Assembly: GCF_023630255.1 (NCBI RefSeq)
Contig: NZ_JALPRS010000003.1
Coordinates: 124,001-188,000 of the forward strand
Source: Pontibacter deserti
GTDB taxonomy: Bacteria > Bacteroidota > Bacteroidia > Cytophagales > Hymenobacteraceae
DNA: 64,000 nt
Reading direction: 5' to 3'
In this document: piece by piece, positions 61,720 to 64,000 of the stretch
How the letters are laid out: each line of letters opens with the position of its first letter
Position numbering within the stretch: position 1 is the stretch's first letter
Position numbers and translations under genes: made by a program
Notes under the pieces: generated by a model
The model's input: only the letters and a program-made list of their open reading frames with translations
Database searches by the model: none
What the model was told of the DNA's origin: nothing

Positions 61720-61920
61720 GTTGCCCAAAACTGCTGTGGAAAAATTTTCTGAAATCAGTTTATACTTCACCGTAAAGCATTTTTAATATAGTTTATCCTT
61801 TAATTTTAGATTCATTTATACTTCTGGTACATCGTATTTTAAAAATAAAGAACTCTCCGTGCCTAACCTTTTAAAAATACTGAAGTTAGAATGGTTGTTT
61901 GATCTTAACAGAATACGATT

Positions 61921-63033
61921 ATGCTTAAATGTTTTCAATCACTCTTATTACTAAGTTTATTATTTCAGTTTAGCTGCAAAGACGAAGACAACAACGAAGA
62001 ACAACCAGATCCTGAGCTACCGGAGGCTGTACTGCAGGACAAGGTAGTTACAGAAGGATTAACTTACCCATGGGAATTGGTATGGGGAGCAGATAATGCT
62101 ATCTGGATGACGGAACGTGGTGGAAAAGTTAGTCGCATTAACCCTGAAACAGGCGCTGTTACGTTAGTTGCAACTATAGATGATGCAGAATCGAGGGGAG
62201 AAGGCGGTTTGTTAGGAATGGCGCTGCACCCAAATTTTACATCTACTCCCGAAGTCTTCGTGGTTTATAATTATGTAACAGGAGGTGAATACTCTGAAAA
62301 GGTAGTAAAGTACAGGTATAACGGTACTGCTCTCACTGATCCACAAGTAATTTTTGATGGTATAGGTGCTTTAGGTCATCATAACGGCAGCCGTTTAGTG
62401 ATTAGCACTGATTTAAAGCTATATATTACTACTGGCGATGCAGGTAGCGAATCGTGGGCACAAAGGCTGGATTCGCCAAACGGAAAAGTATTGCGCATAA
62501 ACCTGGATGGTTCTGTACCTGCTGATAACCCAATTAGTGGCAGCCCGATCTGGAGTTTTGGTCACCGTAATGCGCAAGGATTAGTTTTAGTAAATGGTAA
62601 ACTATACAGCAGCGAACATGGCCCGGAAAAAGACGATGAAATCAACATCATTCAGAAAGGCAGGAATCATGGCTGGCCAAATGTAAACGGCTTCTGCGAT
62701 GAAGAAAGTGAACAAAATTTCTGCGAAGAGAACGATGTGGTAGAGCCATTAAAAGCCTACACGCCAACTATAGCCGTTAGCGGCATGGATTACTATAACA
62801 ACGGGCAGATTCCGCAATGGAAGAATTCACTGTTAGTAGCCACATTGAAGGATCAGACGCTATACCAGTTTAAACTAAACGATTCTGGTGATGAAATAAC
62901 AGAAACAAACGAGTTCTACAGAAGCAAGTATGGCCGCCTGCGAGATATTTTGGTAGCACCAAACGGCAAAGTTTACCTCTGTACCAGTAACGGCTCAAAT
63001 GATAAAATCATAGAAATTAGCCGCTCTAACTAA
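61921..63033 (+). CDS. PQQ-type soluble sugar dehydrogenase (glucose/sorbosone dehydrogenase), lipoprotein
   Basis: 370 residues. Lipoprotein signal MLKCFQSLLLLSLLFQFSC (Cys19). Six-bladed beta-propeller motifs: GLTYPWELVWGADNAIWMTE, GGLLGMALHPNFTSTPEVFV, HHNGSRLVI, and SFGHRNAQGLVLVNG (catalytic His region), SEHGPEKDDEINIIQKG and NHGWPNV. These are the PQQ-dependent aldose sugar dehydrogenase features. Oxidises sugars in the periplasm with a PQQ cofactor. No PQQ biosynthesis genes in this window. Confidence 0.9.
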   Translation: MLKCFQSLLLLSLLFQFSCKDEDNNEEQPDPELPEAVLQDKVVTEGLTYPWELVWGADNAIWMTERGGKVSRINPETGAVTLVATIDDAESRGEGGLLGMALHPNFTSTPEVFVVYNYVTGGEYSEKVVKYRYNGTALTDPQVIFDGIGALGHHNGSRLVISTDLKLYITTGDAGSESWAQRLDSPNGKVLRINLDGSVPADNPISGSPIWSFGHRNAQGLVLVNGKLYSSEHGPEKDDEINIIQKGRNHGWPNVNGFCDEESEQNFCEENDVVEPLKAYTPTIAVSGMDYYNNGQIPQWKNSLLVATLKDQTLYQFKLNDSGDEITETNEFYRSKYGRLRDILVAPNGKVYLCTSNGSNDKIIEISRSN

Positions 63034-63190
63034 CCGTTGAAAATTAGACCATTTTCTGCTTATACTTTCCAATTTGGTGATTTTTAAGGTAGTTTTTCAA
63101 CTTTAGTTTCTGCTGCGTTTCACAGGGAACATAAACATAGATTAGATTCAGTTGTTAACTATAAACTGAAATCAACTAAACTATAGAGCT

Positions 63191-63343
63191 ATGGCAAACG
63201 CATCAAAAACGAACAGCAGCAAATCCTCAGATAAAGACCCGTGCTGGAAAGGCTACGAACAGGTAGGTATGAAAAGTAAGGACGGCAAACAGGTGCCGAA
63301 TTGTGTTCCTGAAAACAAGTCTTCTTCAAAAAAGAAAAGCTAA
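63191..63343 (+). CDS. 50-residue protein with a conserved DPCW...PNCVP motif
   Basis: ATG at 63191 opens a 50-codon frame: a Ser/Lys/Asn-rich N-terminus, then DPCWKGYEQVGMKSKDGKQV directly followed by PNCVP, and a Ser/Lys-rich tail. This short Cys-x(19)-Cys motif is one I recall from many small bacterial and phage proteins, and it argues that the frame is real despite its size. Its function is unknown. Closed by a strong terminator 22 bp after the stop codon. Transcription probably starts within the preceding 150-bp gap. Confidence 0.82.
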   Translation: MANASKTNSSKSSDKDPCWKGYEQVGMKSKDGKQVPNCVPENKSSSKKKS

Positions 63344-63364
63344 CTTAAGTAAACTATAAAGTAT

Positions 63365-63392
63365 AAAGCCCCGCTTAAAACGGGGCTTTTTT
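63365..63392 (+). terminator. Terminator after the 50-residue gene
   Basis: AAAGCCCCG, 7-nt loop, CGGGGCTTT plus Ts: 9-bp perfect GC-rich stem. Confidence 0.94.
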
Positions 63393-63498
63393 GTTGAAGC
63401 ACTTTTATGCCACTGCTGTTGTTAGCTATAACAGGTGCCGGTAAGCATTTTGAGTTTATAAGAATGAGCAAAATTGCCTAACTTTACCGGCTTAGTAT

Positions 63499-63543
63499 CA
63501 AAACTATAAAGTATGGCCTCAAAACCTATAGTTTATAGTTTTG
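63499..63543 (+). promoter_or_regulatory. Inverted repeat in the ileS leader region
   Basis: CAAAACTATAAA (63499-63510) and TTTATAGTTTTG (63532-63543) are perfect 12-bp complements with a 21-nt loop, about 40 bp before ileS. Both arms contain the AACTATA word. A TAACTTTA -7-like box lies just upstream (about 63477-63484), so the stem would be in the leader RNA. No T-box features are seen. Confidence 0.5.
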
Positions 63544-63583
63544 GAAACTGTGAATTCGTGAGATAAAGATAAACCTGAAAACG

Positions 63584-64000
63584 GTGAAGTATAACGAGTA
63601 TAAAAATCTGAATTACGCCAAGCTTGGCGAAGACGTACTGGCTTTCTGGAAAGAGCACAACATCTTCCAGAAGTCGGTTGCGACGCGTGAGGGCAATGAT
63701 AACTTCGTGTTTTACGAAGGCCCGCCATCTGCAAATGGTACGCCGGGTATTCACCACGTAATGGCCCGCGCAGTTAAGGATATTTTCTGCCGCTACAAAA
63801 CACTGAAAGGCTACCAGGTAAACCGCAAAGGCGGCTGGGACACACACGGCCTTCCGGTAGAACTGCAGGTTGAAAAAGAACTGGGTATTACCAAAGAAGA
63901 TATCGGTAAGAAGATAACGGTAGAAGAGTACAACCAGCGCTGCCGCGAAACGGTCATGCGTTTCAAAGATCAGTGGGATGATCTGACCGAGAAAATGGGT
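63584..64000 (+). CDS. ileS: Isoleucyl-tRNA synthetase (IleRS2 type), 3' part outside the window
   Basis: 139 codons from a GTG start (MKYNEYKNLNYAKLGEDVL) to the right edge. It contains VFYEGPPSANGTPGIHHVM and the eukaryotic-like sequence RYKTLKGYQVNRKGGWDTHG, diagnostic of IleRS2. The active-site motif is GIHH (63746-63757) in place of the usual HIGH/HxGH, that is the swapped GXHH form. GTG is chosen because the next in-frame ATG is far downstream and CTG or ATT codons upstream are poorer. The C-terminal part cannot be assessed. Confidence 0.94.
   Translation, partial: MKYNEYKNLNYAKLGEDVLAFWKEHNIFQKSVATREGNDNFVFYEGPPSANGTPGIHHVMARAVKDIFCRYKTLKGYQVNRKGGWDTHGLPVELQVEKELGITKEDIGKKITVEEYNQRCRETVMRFKDQWDDLTEKMG

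Noticed and set aside
1..64000. tRNA, rRNA, transposase or prophage genes
   Set aside because: None recognised on reading both strands; the repeats noted have no associated transposase in the window.

Overview
The window looks like chromosomal DNA of a Bacteroidota bacterium, most likely a Cytophagales/Hymenobacteraceae member such as a Pontibacter-like organism (inference). Signs: a large secreted protein with a type IX secretion (T9SS) sorting domain, a PorP/SprF-family protein next to a GldJ/GldK-type lipoprotein, Bacteroidota-type -7 promoter boxes (TAnnTTTG), weak Shine-Dalgarno sites, and families typical of the phylum (DUF4175, DUF4382, DUF4385, TlpA-type thioredoxins). Base composition is mid-40s % G+C by eye. 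I see no prophage, transposase, CRISPR array, rRNA or tRNA; the window is mostly core chromosome.

Layout. 1-5 kb: truncated methyltransferase, rbfA, a polytopic membrane protein, and a glyA-tatC-rpiB operon. 5-10 kb: a five-repeat IPT/TIG T9SS cargo protein, a PPP-type phosphatase, two small hydrophilic proteins and an SDR. 10-14.7 kb: pterin dehydratase, rsmI-lnt-inositol monophosphatase and small genes. 14.7-24.3 kb (minus strand): MscS channel, radical SAM/SPASM protein, a baeRF (eRF1-like) protein, TlpA-like thioredoxin, radA and a CHASE-PAS histidine kinase. 24.5-31 kb: membrane proteins, fumC, an AT-rich orphan TIR-domain gene and a YkgJ-type cysteine-cluster protein, separated by gaps full of palindromes. 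31-36 kb: oxidoreductases, an msrB-msrB-msrA block and small genes. 36-46 kb: DUF4382 lipoprotein, AsmA-like protein, PorP/SprF plus GldJ/GldK-like lipoprotein, ComF, ExoIII. 46-55 kb: a compact plus-strand run DUF4175 / anti-sigma-like ATPase / ybeY / mnmG / methyltransferase / Ig-like lipoprotein. 55-64 kb: a non-coding purine-rich stretch that looks like oriC, then antiporter, DUF4385, PiT-like transporter, glyS, a PQQ-type sugar dehydrogenase and the start of ileS.

Main points for a second look: (i) a candidate replication origin at about 54983-55650 with several DnaA-box-like sequences beside a 31-bp pure A/T tract; (ii) a perfect parS (ParB) site just upstream of mnmG (gidA), 5 kb from that origin, and a 14/16 parS-like site inside rsmI; (iii) an IleRS with the swapped GXHH active-site motif; (iv) a strongly over-used heptamer AA(C/G)TATA on both strands and in all reading frames; (v) a 320-bp nested inverted-repeat element upstream of fumC and several other fold-back intergenic repeats; (vi) an orphan TIR plus winged-helix protein that may be a defence effector.

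All calls come from reading the sequence. Family assignments rest on recognised motifs, not on database searches.
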